Below, in pieces: positions 11,002 through 21,229 of a stretch of DNA of 64,000 bases. The notes under the pieces were generated by a model that saw only the letters and a list, made by a program, of their open reading frames with translations, searched no databases and had not been told where the DNA came from. The position numbers and the translations under genes are program-made. The stretch is from Zea mays (taxonomy: Eukaryota; Streptophyta; Magnoliopsida; Poales; Poaceae): positions 10,678,434 to 10,742,433 of the forward strand of contig NC_050099.1 of assembly GCF_902167145.1 (NCBI RefSeq). The letters run 5' to 3'. Numbering within the stretch: position 1 is the stretch's first letter; each line of letters begins with the position of its first letter.

Positions 11002-11990
11002 TGTTAGAATTATAAGCATTTTTCATATCATTTTAATTCCATAAATTAATATCATGATGATAACATATAACAAATAGTTAATCATAGAAATCGTGATCTC
11101 AAATATATCCATAACAATATGGATCATGAGAACACAAAGCATATGAATCATATAAATATAATAAGTAAATAAACATGGTTCATATATTATTACGGAACAA
11201 CTAAAAATAAACAGATAGCAATATAAACAGGATGACTGTACAATTAAAACAGACATATATAACATATTATAATATGACAGAACAGATGAGATAAAATCAT
11301 TGTTACATATGAAACAACACAGATAAATATATGAAACATATATAATCTGCAGAACGTAAAACAGTAAGAAACTGAATTGATCATACCCTCCCATGCGCTC
11401 TGAGGATCCAGATCCTTGTCTAGCTTCTCTTGTCATGTTGTCAGGAAGAAGATGTTTTGGGCAGTCGCGTAGACGCTCCCCAAAAACCTAATTGCCGAGC
11501 CCCCGTGCAAGGTCTCGAACGGCAAGGGCTTCGGAGGCACCTACCCTCTCGCTGCTCTGTGCGCGCAGAGTCACGAGATGGGAATACTCTCACTTGCGGC
11601 TGGGCTGTGACTCTGAAATGGTTTTGTTCTCGTGTACCAAGTGCCAGGGGTTCTCCTCTACTTAACCTCTCGCAGATCGAGAGAAGTTGAAGGAGAAGGG
11701 TCGCATGCGACACGCCAGGAGACGGACAGCTGAAGGACAAAGGTCTCGCATGCAGCTGACGAAGAGACAGGCAACTGAAAGGTTTCCGCGGTTAATGAGT
11801 GCTAAAAATTAACACAACCACACCACGCCCGCTCGTCGCCTGCCTGCCACGCCACGCCACGCCACGGCCAGCGGCGGTGGCGGCGCGCGCGCGTGTGGCA
11901 CGCCCTTGTCCATTTCTTGACTTCTCAAATTAAGTGGAATAATTCCCACCATATAGGTGTATTCATCAAAAGATGTTCTATAGGACAACA
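11002..11990 (-). repeat. 3' LTR of the decayed copia element
   Basis: It aligns with 15813-16743 from TGTTAGAATTATA to CCCACCATATA. The outer 35-40 bases (minus-strand start TGTTGTCCTATAG) then differ completely from the other LTR. The high-coordinate boundary is set by the TGTTG start and is less certain than the low one. Confidence 0.8.
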
Positions 11991-12159
11991 TCTGACCTTT
12001 ATAAGACTCTTGGAATACATTAAGGTAAAAACCATCACGCCTTACAGATAGGAAAGATGTGCATCAGAAATGAGTTAAAGAAGGGATCTTTCCTCACAAT
12101 CTACTCCTAGCTTGTTTCTCCACTCTACTTCACGGGATCTCCGATCACATAGAGCAGGT

Positions 12160-15100
12160 TACCACTAGAGTAGATTTCACATGGGTCTCATACCCATTTC
12201 TCTCGATGCACTTTCTATCACATTGCGTGACAGACCCTTAGTGAATTGATTTGCCAGATTATTCGATGTGTGGACATAATCCACCGTTATAACTCCGGAG
12301 TTTTCTACTTTCTGACAGATTTCAATCTCCTCTTAACATGCCTTGTAGACTTCATGTTATTCCAATATAATGAATACCGTATGTCATAGTACCTTTCAAA
12401 TACCGCAACACTCTCTCAAGAGCATGCCAGTGATCATCTCCTGGTTTCGACACAAACCGACTCAGCTTACTCATAGCATAAGAGATGTCTGGCCTTGTTG
12501 CACTTGCAAGGTATATGAGCGAGCCAATGATCTGGGAGTATGTCAATTGATCCCTTGCTATTCTCCAATTCTTTCTCAAAAGCACACTAGGGTCATAAGG
12601 TGTTGGAGCAGGATCACAGTCACTAAAACCAAAGCGACTCAATACCTTTTCCACATAATGGGATTGTAACAAAGTTACCCCACCATCAGCTTCACTAACA
12701 AGCTTGATATTTAGAATGACATCTGCTTCTCCCAAATCTTTCATTTCGAAATTGCTCGATAGAAGATTTTTAACTTCCTCAATCACATTGAGATTTGATC
12801 CAAAGATCAAGATGTCATCAACATGAAGACACAACATAACAGACTCACCCCCATCATACCGATAATACACACACATGTCAGATTCATTTACAGCAAAGCC
12901 AGCAGCTGTAAGAGTATTATCAAACTTTTCATGCCATTGCTTAGGTGCTTATTTTAGGCCATACAATGATTTTATCAACCTGCACACCTTGTTCTCTTGA
13001 CCATTCGCAATGAACCCTTCTGGCTGATCCATGTAGATCTCCTCATCCAACTCTCCATTTAGGAAAGTTGTCTTAACATCCATCTGATGAATGATAATAC
13101 CATATGAGGCTGCCACAGCTATTAATGTGCGAATTGTAGTCAATCGAGCCACTGGTGAGTAGGTATCAAAGAAATCTTCACCCTCTTTTTGGGTATATCC
13201 TTTGGCCACAAGCCTTGCCTTGTACCTCTCGATTGTACCATCAGGCCTAAGCTTTTTCTTGAAGATCCATTTGCAGCCTATAATTTGACAACCATAAGGA
13301 CGGTCAACGACATCCCAAGTTCCATTAGACATAATAGATTCCATCTCACTCCTTACTGCTTCCTTCCATAAGTCAGCATCTGGAGAGGAATATGCCTCAC
13401 TAATGGTAGTTGGTGTGTCTTCCACAAGGTACACTATAAAGTCATTACCAAAGGATTTTGCAACCCTCTCTCTCTTGCCCTTTCGAGTGACTATAGTGTC
13501 ATCCTCCTCAGGGATGTGCACGTGAGAATCCTCAGCATGATCTATATGAATAGACAGTTCGTGTTCATGGGGAATTATAGTCTCATGACTTGTATCACTA
13601 TGTGTATTCTTCATGGGAAACTCATTCTCAAAAAATGTTGGGTCTCTTGATTCCATGATAGTATCAACATACATATCAGGCACATCATATTTTATAATTA
13701 AGAACCTATACCCAGTGTTGTGAAAAGAGTACCCAAGGAATATACAATCAACAGTTTTAGGCCCAAGTTTGCGCTTTTTGTTGATTGACACATTCACTTT
13801 AGCCAAGCAACCCCAAGTGCGCAGATATGAGAGATTTAATCTTCTCTTTTCCCATTCCTCAAATGGTGTGATCTCTTTGTTCTTTGTTGGAACCCTATTC
13901 AGGACATGACATGCCGTCAAAATCGCCTCACCCCACCATGCCTTAGATAATCCCGCTATACTCAACATGACATTCACCAAATCTGTTAGAGTGCGGTTTT
14001 CCTTTCAGCAATCCCATTGGATTGTGGTGAGAATGGTGGTGTCCTCTCATGAATAATACCATGTTCCACGCAGAACTCATCGAACACATTAGAGAAATAT
14101 TCTCCACCTCGATTGGACCTTAACCGTTTTATTTTCCTCTCAAGTTGGTTCTCAACTTCATCTTTATAGGTCTTAAAATAATTAAACGCTTCATCTTTTG
14201 TTTTTAAGAGATACACATAGCAAAATCTAGTGGAGTCATCTATAAAAGTGAGAAAGTATCTTTTACCACATTTGGTCAAAATCCCATTCATCTCGCACAG
14301 ATCAGAATGAACAAGTTCTAGAGGTGCCAAACTCCTCGCCTCAGCAGCCTTGTGAGGCTTGCGGGGTTGTTTTGATTCAACACACACATGGCACTTAGAC
14401 TTTTTGACCAAGTTAAATTTAGGAATTAGATTTAGATTTGCTAACCGCATAAGACAACCAAAGCTTGCATGACAAAAACGTGAATGCCATAAATCTGACT
14501 CATCAGAAAAATGAACAGAATTCACCATTTTATTACACACATCATGCAGTGATAAGCGGAACAAGCCTCTGCAGTCATATCCTTCACCAACAAAAGTACC
14601 ATGTTTAGACACAACACATTTATTAGACTCAAGAACAACTTTGTATCCATCTCGACATAACATCGAAGCACTAACGAGATTCTTCTTGATAGAGGGCACA
14701 TGTTGCACGCTCTTCAATGGCACCGTCTTTCTCGAAGTAAACTTCAAAATGACCGTACCAACACCAAGAACATGAGCACGCGACCCATTTCCCATTAATA
14801 AGGCGCCAGACCTCCCGACCTGGTAGGAGGAGAACATAGAGGCATCAGCACACACATGAATGTTTGCACCATTGTTCATCCACCACTCAGGTGAATTACA
14901 AACTGAAAGAACAAATGGTAAAGAATTACCATACCCAGATGTTCCATCTTCAGTTTTAGTGGTTACAACATTTGCTGATTTCTTGTCATGTGTGAACTTG
15001 CGATCAGGGCACTCTCTAGCCCAATGTTGATCACTGCCACAGACAAAGCAATCTCCCTTTCCCTTGTTGTTGTTGTTCTTCTTTTTAAACTCTGCTGTTT

Positions 15101-15812
15101 GAACATGTTTATTTGCATTCTCTTGTTTGTTCTGGTTTTTCTTCTTGTTAAACTTGCGGAAGTTTCTCTTCTGCACCACATTAGCAGTAGAGGTCTCCAC
15201 ACCTTTTCCATTGTCCTTTGTTCTAGCCCTTTCCTCAACATCAAGAGTACCAATGAGCTCTTCCACATTGAACTCTTGTCTCTTATGTTTGAGAGAGGTA
15301 GCAAAGTCCTTCCAAGAAGGTGGCAACTTGGTGATTATACCGCCAGCCACAAACTTGTCAGGCAAAGGACAACGAAAAAGTTCGAGTTCCTTAGCTAGTG
15401 CCTGAAACTCATGAACCTGTTCCACTACAGATCAGTTCTCAACCATCTTGTAGTCATACAGCTGCTCTATGAGATACAGCTCGCTACCAGCGTCAGTTAC
15501 TCCGAACTTTCCAACAAGTGCATTCCACAACTCTTTCCCTGTAGGAAGGATGATATAGCTTTTCTGGAATTTTCTATCAAGTGCGCTAATTACTGCTCCT
15601 CGAAAGAGGTTGTCTTCAGCCTTAAACTTAACCTCATCCTCTGGAGGTAAGTTGACAGGCTTGCCCTCAGCGGCATGAAAACAAGACATTGCAGTAAGCC
15701 ACAATTCCATCTTAGCTTTCCATATCAAGAACTTTTTACCATCAAAAGGATCAGGCTTTAGTACAGCAGCAAAACCTCTGACAGAAAAATGCCTAACATT
15801 AGGTTTTTGGAT
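12160..15812 (-). pseudogene. Copia gag-pol polyprotein, broken
   Basis: Order on the minus strand: a gag UBN2-like region (DPFDGKKFLIWKAKMELWL) from about 15760, a CCHC knuckle CFVCGSDQHWAREC near 15050, protease near 14880, integrase with GAG_pre (LWHSRFCHASFGCL) and the catalytic core to about 13800, and RT ([21 protein letters not shown]). RNase H follows but is mostly missing. Lesions: the start-codon region is absent; a TGA at 15427-15429 lies in gag; the protease DSGA site reads NNGA; one A is missing at about 14005 in an A run after IAERK; a TAA at 12952-12954 follows YGLK; and RNase H is cut after GTMTYGIHYIG, resuming only near the LADQFTK-type tail at about 12235. The element cannot make its own enzymes. 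Confidence 0.9.
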
Positions 15813-16855
15813 TGTTAGAATTATAGGCATTTTCCAAATCATTTTAATTCCATAAATTAACATTATGATGATGACATATAACAAATAGTTAATCATAGAA
15901 ATCGTGATCTCAAATATATCCATAACAATATGGATCATGAGAACACAAAGCATATGAATCATATAAATATAATAAGTAAATAAACATGGTTCATGTATTA
16001 TTACGGAACAATTGAAAATAAACAGATAGCAATATAAACAGGATGACTGTACAATTAAAACAGACAGATATAACATGTTATAATATGACAGAACAGATGA
16101 GATAAAATCATTGCTACATATGAAACAACATAGATGAATATATGAAACATATATAATCTGCAGAACGTAAAACATTAAGAAACTGAATTGATCATACCCT
16201 CCCATGCACTCTGAGGATAAAGATCCTTGTCCAGCTTCTCTTGTCATGTCGTCAGGAAGAAGATGTTTTGGGCAGTCGCGTAGACGCTCCCTAAAAACCT
16301 AATTGCCGATCCCCCGTGCAAGGTCTCGAATGGCAAGGGCTTCGGAGGCACCTGCCCTCTCGCTGCTCTGTGCGCGCAGAGTCACGAGATGGGAATACTC
16401 TCATTTGCGGCTGGGCTGTGACTCTGCAATGGTTCTGTTCTCGTGTACCAAGTGCCAGGGGTTCTCCTCTCCTTAACCTCTTGCAAAGGGAAGTTGAAGG
16501 AGAAGGGTCTCATGCGGCACGCCAGGAGACGGGCAGCTGAAGGACAAAGGTCTCGCATGTAGCTGATGAAGAGACATGCAACTGAAAGGTTTCCGCGGTT
16601 AATGAGTGCTAAAAATTAACACAACCACACCACGCCCGCTCGCTGCCTGCCACGCCCGGCTAGCAGCGGCAGCGCGCGTGCGTGTGGCACACCCTTGTCC
16701 ATTTCTTGACTTCTCAAATTAAGTGGAATAATTCCCACCATATAAGTCAAGCCAAAAGACCTTTGGACTTCCAATATGGTACTATTGGTATTCTCCACCA
16801 TTACACACCATAGAGTTTATTCAATAAATAGGCCAAGCCCATAAAAGATCCAACA
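15813..16855 (-). repeat. 5' LTR of the decayed copia element
   Basis: A 1043-bp repeat. On the minus strand it starts TGTTGGATCTTTTATGGGC and ends TATAATTCTAACA. It is directly flanked by the AAAGC duplication. Confidence 0.88.
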
Positions 16856-16860
16856 AAAGC

Positions 16861-17815
16861 AAGGTAAAAATTACGCACAAGTGAAGATTTGAACTTTGGT
16901 TGTTGGCTCTACTCCATACCCCACCTAACCAACAGAACACATATATTTTTATGTTTTATTAAAACAAGCCTACCCATATAATATATAGAAATCATAACAT
17001 ATACGGGCATCTGACTAGTACAACATTTAATTTCACGTTGCAATTCAAGAAAAAAGTTAGTAAATCTATCTATAGTTTTTTCTATACCACTATATAATTC
17101 ACCAGTTTAAACTTTGCAAAACCCACCCAACCAAATCACTCCCACACACCCATAACCTCTACTAAATCCATTAAACAAATTACACCCACACATCATCAAA
17201 ACCAACGATTTAGACAGCTAGATAACTCATTCTCCCTCATTCCTCATCTCTTCTCTCTCACATAGATCTAATCATGAGCCACCTGACCTGACCTGACCTG
17301 ATTTGATCCGTCCGAAAAAATAAATCTGTTGGATATATGCTCTATTGTGTGACTTGTGTCATTGTGTGTGTATATACCACATAACATCCATGGTTTGGAA
17401 TAATAATTCTAGGCATTGTTTGTTTGTCCCGGAACGGCATGGAACATAGCCCATTCCATCTAGAATTATTTGGTCCGGATTAGAACCGGAACCAACCCGA
17501 AAGTGTTGTTCTGATAAGCTCAATCAAGAATAAAACCAAGCCATTGTAGACCTTTTCATCCTTTTCTCGGCTTGAGTCGAAGCTACACCTATAAACAACT
17601 GGAACCAAACCAAACCAAACCAAAAGTTTTCATGTTTTAGTGAACCAGCAGGATTCACTCCATCCGGCCCAGAACTAAAAACATGCCTGTTTTCAAAACG
17701 AACGAGGCCTAAATAGTTTATTACTATCATTGCAGTCCTGTTTATTTAATCAGTAGCAGTAGTAGCTGTGCTTGCGACAGTTGCAAGACGCTACATGTTG
17801 CGTTTTATTCATCTC
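16861..17815. other. Intergenic stretch with a possible MITE
   Basis: AT-rich, with no gene. Around 17413-17711 the sequence starts GGCATTGTTTGTTTG and ends CAAAACGAACGAGGCC, imperfect inverted ends typical of small grass MITEs. The flanking duplication is unclear. A (CTGAC)n-like run, ACCTGACCTGACCTG, lies near 17283. Confidence 0.45.
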
Positions 17816-17917
17816 AAGTAAGGCCACGCGTTTTACAACGACGTCGGTCTCTGCATCTGCCTGCCTGCATGCATGGATGCATACATACACAGGAAGGATC
17901 TGGCTGAGCTCTGTTGC

Positions 17918-18445
17918 TCAGCAGGCGACGAACTGGTAGTCGACGTTGAGGTGGCCCATCTGGTAGCCCTGCCCGTTGGTGTCGATCTTCTTGAACACCG
18001 TCTCGTAGTCCAGGTCCAGGCCGCCGTTGCTGCACTGGTCCACGATCCTCGCCACGATGGACGCGCCCGTCGCACGGTTCTTCACCTGCAGCAGGCCAAC
18101 GATCGCCTGTGACAATCCAGCAGGAGGAAAAGTGAAGGTAGCAGAGCCACATACCCTTATGCACTTGCCGCAGGCGGCCTGGCCCTTCTGCCCGGCGGGC
18201 CCGCAGAAGGCCGTCCAGCCGTGCTTCTGCCGCCACGACAGCGGCTTGTCGGCGTCCCACGTGGCGCAGTACGCGCTCACGCGGTTCAGGTCCCACCCGT
18301 TCTGCGCCGGGTTGTACAGGTGGTACGTCGCCCGCACGTTCGACGCCTGCTGCGCCGCCGCCATGGCCGCCACCGCGCAGAGCACGCCCGCCACCGCCAG
18401 CGCCGCCCGTCCTCCGGAGACCATCATCGCCGCCGCAGCAGCCAT
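17918..18445 (-). CDS. PR4 gene 1: class II pathogenesis-related protein 4 (barwin)
   Basis: Two coding exons, 18445-18155 and 18085-17918, with a phase-0 intron of only 69 nt (donor GTATGT, acceptor CTGCAG), give 152 residues. An Ala-rich signal peptide ends near AAAQ, so the mature protein starts [20 protein letters not shown]. The six barwin cysteines are visible in YCATWD, AFCGP, AACGKC (two), [13 protein letters not shown] and the terminal VAC. No hevein domain is present, so it is class II. Family members are secreted, bind chitin-like sugars weakly, and several have RNase and antifungal activity. The intron length is a multiple of three and has no stop, so an unspliced mRNA would still encode a 174-residue protein. 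A short 5' UTR intron (about 18468-18533) is plausible. Confidence 0.92.
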   Translation of the reverse strand: MAAAAAMMVSGGRAALAVAGVLCAVAAMAAAQQASNVRATYHLYNPAQNGWDLNRVSAYCATWDADKPLSWRQKHGWTAFCGPAGQKGQAACGKCIRVCGSATFTFPPAGLSQAIVGLLQVKNRATGASIVARIVDQCSNGGLDLDYETVFKKIDTNGQGYQMGHLNVDYQFVAC

Positions 18446-18661
18446 CGTCGTTGCCTCTTTTCTTTGCCTGCACGTACGCCACCAGCTCCGAACTCAGCAG
18501 AGATCGGGCATGCACAGCGATCGATGTGCTTACCTTGTGCAGATCGAGCCGTTAGTACATACCAAACTAACGATATATAGATGTGTAGAAGCAGAACCGA
18601 GTGAAGCTAAGTGACGAATTGAAGAATGAGAGATGAGGTCCGTTATACCTCGATGGAGAGC

Positions 18662-18672
18662 ATTATATATAC
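18662..18672 (-). promoter_or_regulatory. TATA box of PR4 gene 1
   Basis: The minus strand reads TATATATAATG about 220 bases upstream of the ATG. The distance fits if a short 5' UTR intron is present. Confidence 0.55.
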
Positions 18673-18799
18673 TGACACAGAGAGGTCTGCGTCTGCCTAC
18701 TGCGCCGGACATTGTGGAATTCTCACCATTCAAGGACTAGAGCCTACGTACAGGACATGGGACAGCTCACGCATGCTGCGTACGGATACGGAAGGTAGA

Positions 18800-19029
18800 G
18801 GGTCATAACCGCCATTTCACCTCCTTGGGCTTAGGAAGACACCGCACGCAGGACAGGGGAGCAGGACCCGCAGTGGCGGGGGAAGAGGGCATTGCCATGT
18901 GCTCCATGCCCTTCACCCAACTGCCCCCCTATTCTAGTGAAAAAATAAAACTATAATAATGTATATTTGATATTTTGTAGTAATAGCGTACACTACAACA
19001 TGATAATAAAAGAACATACCTATTTTTTA
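18800..19029. other. Short stretch without recognised content
   Basis: No gene or element terminus seen. Confidence 0.45.
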
Positions 19030-19300
19030 CCCTTGTCATTTAAAAATCATCATTCTTTTAGTGTTCATTGAAACGAACTCTTCAATTATATCTCCATATT
19101 GAATCTTCTCCAAAATTGCACTTTCAAGTGCAATTATAGCCAAATCAGTAAGTCTTTGTCGTGTCATTGTAGAACGCAAATAAGGCTTCAATCACTTCAA
19201 TTTAGAAAAGCTCCTTTCTGCCGATGTAGCTGTCTATATGCAATACTTGCATTTGGAAAAGAATCATGCCTCTTTATAAAACTCTATCATAGAATAATGC
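19030..19300 (-). pseudogene. hAT transposase fragment (C-terminal dimerisation region)
   Basis: Minus-strand translation from about 19215 gives ERSFSKLK, a stop, then LKPYLRSTMTRQRLTDLAII, followed by ALESAILEKIQYGDIIEEF. This is the conserved hAT dimerisation block (AERSFSKLKLIK, then LRSTM, then RL). One TGA breaks it, and the upstream part (SFPNASIAYRQL) is out of frame. No terminal repeats were found, so it is an isolated relic. Confidence 0.75.
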
Positions 19301-19539
19301 TGAGAACCTTCTAGAATATTTATCTTCAGGACCTTTTCTGAATTGTTAAGTCTCTTCTAGGGCCTTTAACTGATAAAATTTCAATTTGCCTAGAATCAAG
19401 AGAATCCCAATATCTCGGACCAAATATATCAGGTTGAAAAGAACCACTGAAATCCCCATCATGTGACAAATGAGCGAGACGGTGCGCCATACCAGGGGTA
19501 CGGCTATGCACGACCCTACGGACAGCGTGACACCAGGTG

Positions 19540-19860
19540 CACAACGACAAGCTGGGGTAACAGACCAACCTCATACCAAGTACAGAGCAAGTCACTCCTG
19601 TAAGGTCCTACCCTTGAACTATAAAAGGGTGGACCTTCTTTCTTCTATAGGAACACAATCACACTTGTTGTAACACGCTCAAAGCAATATTACGATCAAC
19701 ACTACATTGGAGTACGGTGTGAATCCCCCGTGTCCCAAGTTCTTCGTTCGAATCCCAGCGATTCACCATTCGGAATAAGCCCGTGCTAGCATCTATGTCG
19801 AACACAAATCTTACTGCCCCTGGTTTCTAAAACCACGACAAGGTACATCAAAACAGCATG
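19540..19860 (+). repeat. Probable LTR remnant (gypsy-like)
   Basis: It contains a TATA-like AACTATAAAAGG near 19620 and, downstream, the phrases AAAGCAATATTACGATCAACAC and ATTGGAGTACGGTGTGAATC typical of plant gypsy LTR 3' portions. No partner copy was found, and the ends are undefined. Confidence 0.45.
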
Positions 19861-20200
19861 GTTCCTTACATGGGTGCCACTCTTTAGTAGGTCACATTTT
19901 TCCAAGGGTACCCTTCGTTCTATGTTGTTGGGTGAGCAGAAGGCTAGAAGCTACACTGGTCGGTTTAGGGTTAATATAATGTTGAACGCCTTGTCTGCAG
20001 AAAGAAGTAGGTGAGGAATGCAAGGTCTTTTTGTATCTTGTCAATATAATATTAGTGTTATGGGATATTTTACCACATGGATTTTTTATATCATAATGAA
20101 GTTTGTCGTCCCGTTTCTATGTTTTATACTAATTTTAACTCCCGTGACAACACACAAAGCTAGAGAACACTGGTAAGATACTCGTGCGTTTTGACGGTAC

Positions 20201-20781
20201 TATTGGGGACTTGTTCTCAAATGCTATGAATTAAGAACAAGGCAACATTGAATGTTAAATGTCAACATCCTTCGTCCATGAAACATTATTCCCTTGAGGA
20301 TAATGAGCCTTGGACGAAGGCTAATAAGAGCATAATTACGAAGCTTGAATCCTCGTAATAAAATTTCAGTAGGAATTATAAGATAACATAAAATAAAAGG
20401 TATAAAAGAGATAAGTAAATCATAGACGAATTACATTATATTTACTTATTGAGTTATTGAATACAATAATACCTTTGCCTTGGCAAAAGGTTGAATTCCG
20501 AAAGATGCGATTGCAATTACTAGAACGCGTGAACAGTAACGGAATACTGTTCACTATTTATAGGCACAGGACGTAGCCTGTGAGGAATTACAAGTATGCC
20601 CCTTATAAAAGCTTACAACATTGACTCAGACCTTTATGGACTAAAAGGTCATTCTATCTTTAAGTCGGTTTGCAATACCGAAGCTTCACGAAGAGGAACC
20701 TTCGGCCATTTTATACAAACAGCTTCCGCCGAAGACCGCTTCTTCCTGTAAGACCTTCGGCGACGAAGCATAGGCCCAACA
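20201..20781 (-). repeat. 3' LTR of the Tat-lineage element
   Basis: 581 bp, nearly identical to 29040-29620. The low-coordinate edge reads TATTGGGGAC instead of TGTTGGGGAC, so the terminal CA of the element is mutated. This must postdate integration, because integrase needs the CA. Confidence 0.93.
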
Positions 20782-20782
20782 G

Positions 20783-20797
20783 TAGCCCCTTTCGCGG
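20783..20797 (-). promoter_or_regulatory. Polypurine tract of the Tat-lineage element
   Basis: The minus strand reads CGCGAAAGGGGCTAC immediately before the 3' LTR. Confidence 0.8.
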
Positions 20798-21039
20798 TGC
20801 TAGATCGTTTTTCGTAACGAGCTTGGTCCGTGAAAAAAGTCTCTTAGGCTTCGGGGAGCCGAAGGTCCAAAAAACACCTTCCCTGAGCTCGTTGCCGAGA
20901 AACGATTCAATTTCCCAGCGCGTAGCGGTCCCACCTTGCAGAGTTACTGTTTGGTTTCTGCGGCCCACCGCACAGCGAGTACAAGCGGGTGACCGCTTGG
21001 TGTAAAAATCCTGGCGCTTTGCCTTCTTACCTGCAACAC

Positions 21040-21049
21040 TATATAAACA
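21040..21049 (+). promoter_or_regulatory. TATA box of the antisense gene
   Basis: CTATATAAACAG lies about 185 bases upstream of the antisense ATG, outside the LTR and on the opposite strand to pol. It suggests a private promoter. Confidence 0.65.
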
Positions 21050-21229
21050 GACGAGTAGGTGTGAAGTTACCACAGCATTCATTGCTATTTGCACTGTTTT
21101 GCTGCCAAAATTTTTAACCACCGCCGAAGCTTGTCTGTCAGAATCAAACGAAGCTCCAGTTTGAAACCTGCTTCGTCAGAAAAAACTTCGGAAGAAGAAA
21201 GTGTTAAATTTCCACATATTCATAATTAA

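Larger units (their letters stand above)
11002..16855 (-). mobile_element. Decayed Ty1/copia retrotransposon with TSD AAAGC
   Basis: LTR copies at 11002-11990 and 15813-16855 share most of their length, and both begin TGTTAGAATTATA at the low coordinate. The target duplication AAAGC lies at 10997-11001 and 16856-16860. The interior encodes one copia gag-pol in the minus direction, broken by stops, one frameshift and a deletion. No initiator-tRNA primer site follows the 5' LTR, so that segment appears to be lost. The family was not identified. Confidence 0.9.

Noticed and set aside
11023..11436. 137-codon minus frame of hydrophobic residues
   Set aside because: It lies in the LTR and repeats in the other LTR. 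It is AT-rich chance coding, not a membrane protein gene.
15432..16247. Long minus-strand frame starting in the copia LTR
   Set aside because: The first half is LTR sequence translated by chance (Tyr and Ile rich). Only the part after about 15812 is gag.
17814..18515. Minus-strand open frame of 233 codons over PR4 gene 1
   Set aside because: It is an alternative frame of a GC-rich gene and shows no barwin motif. The true frame is 18445-17918.
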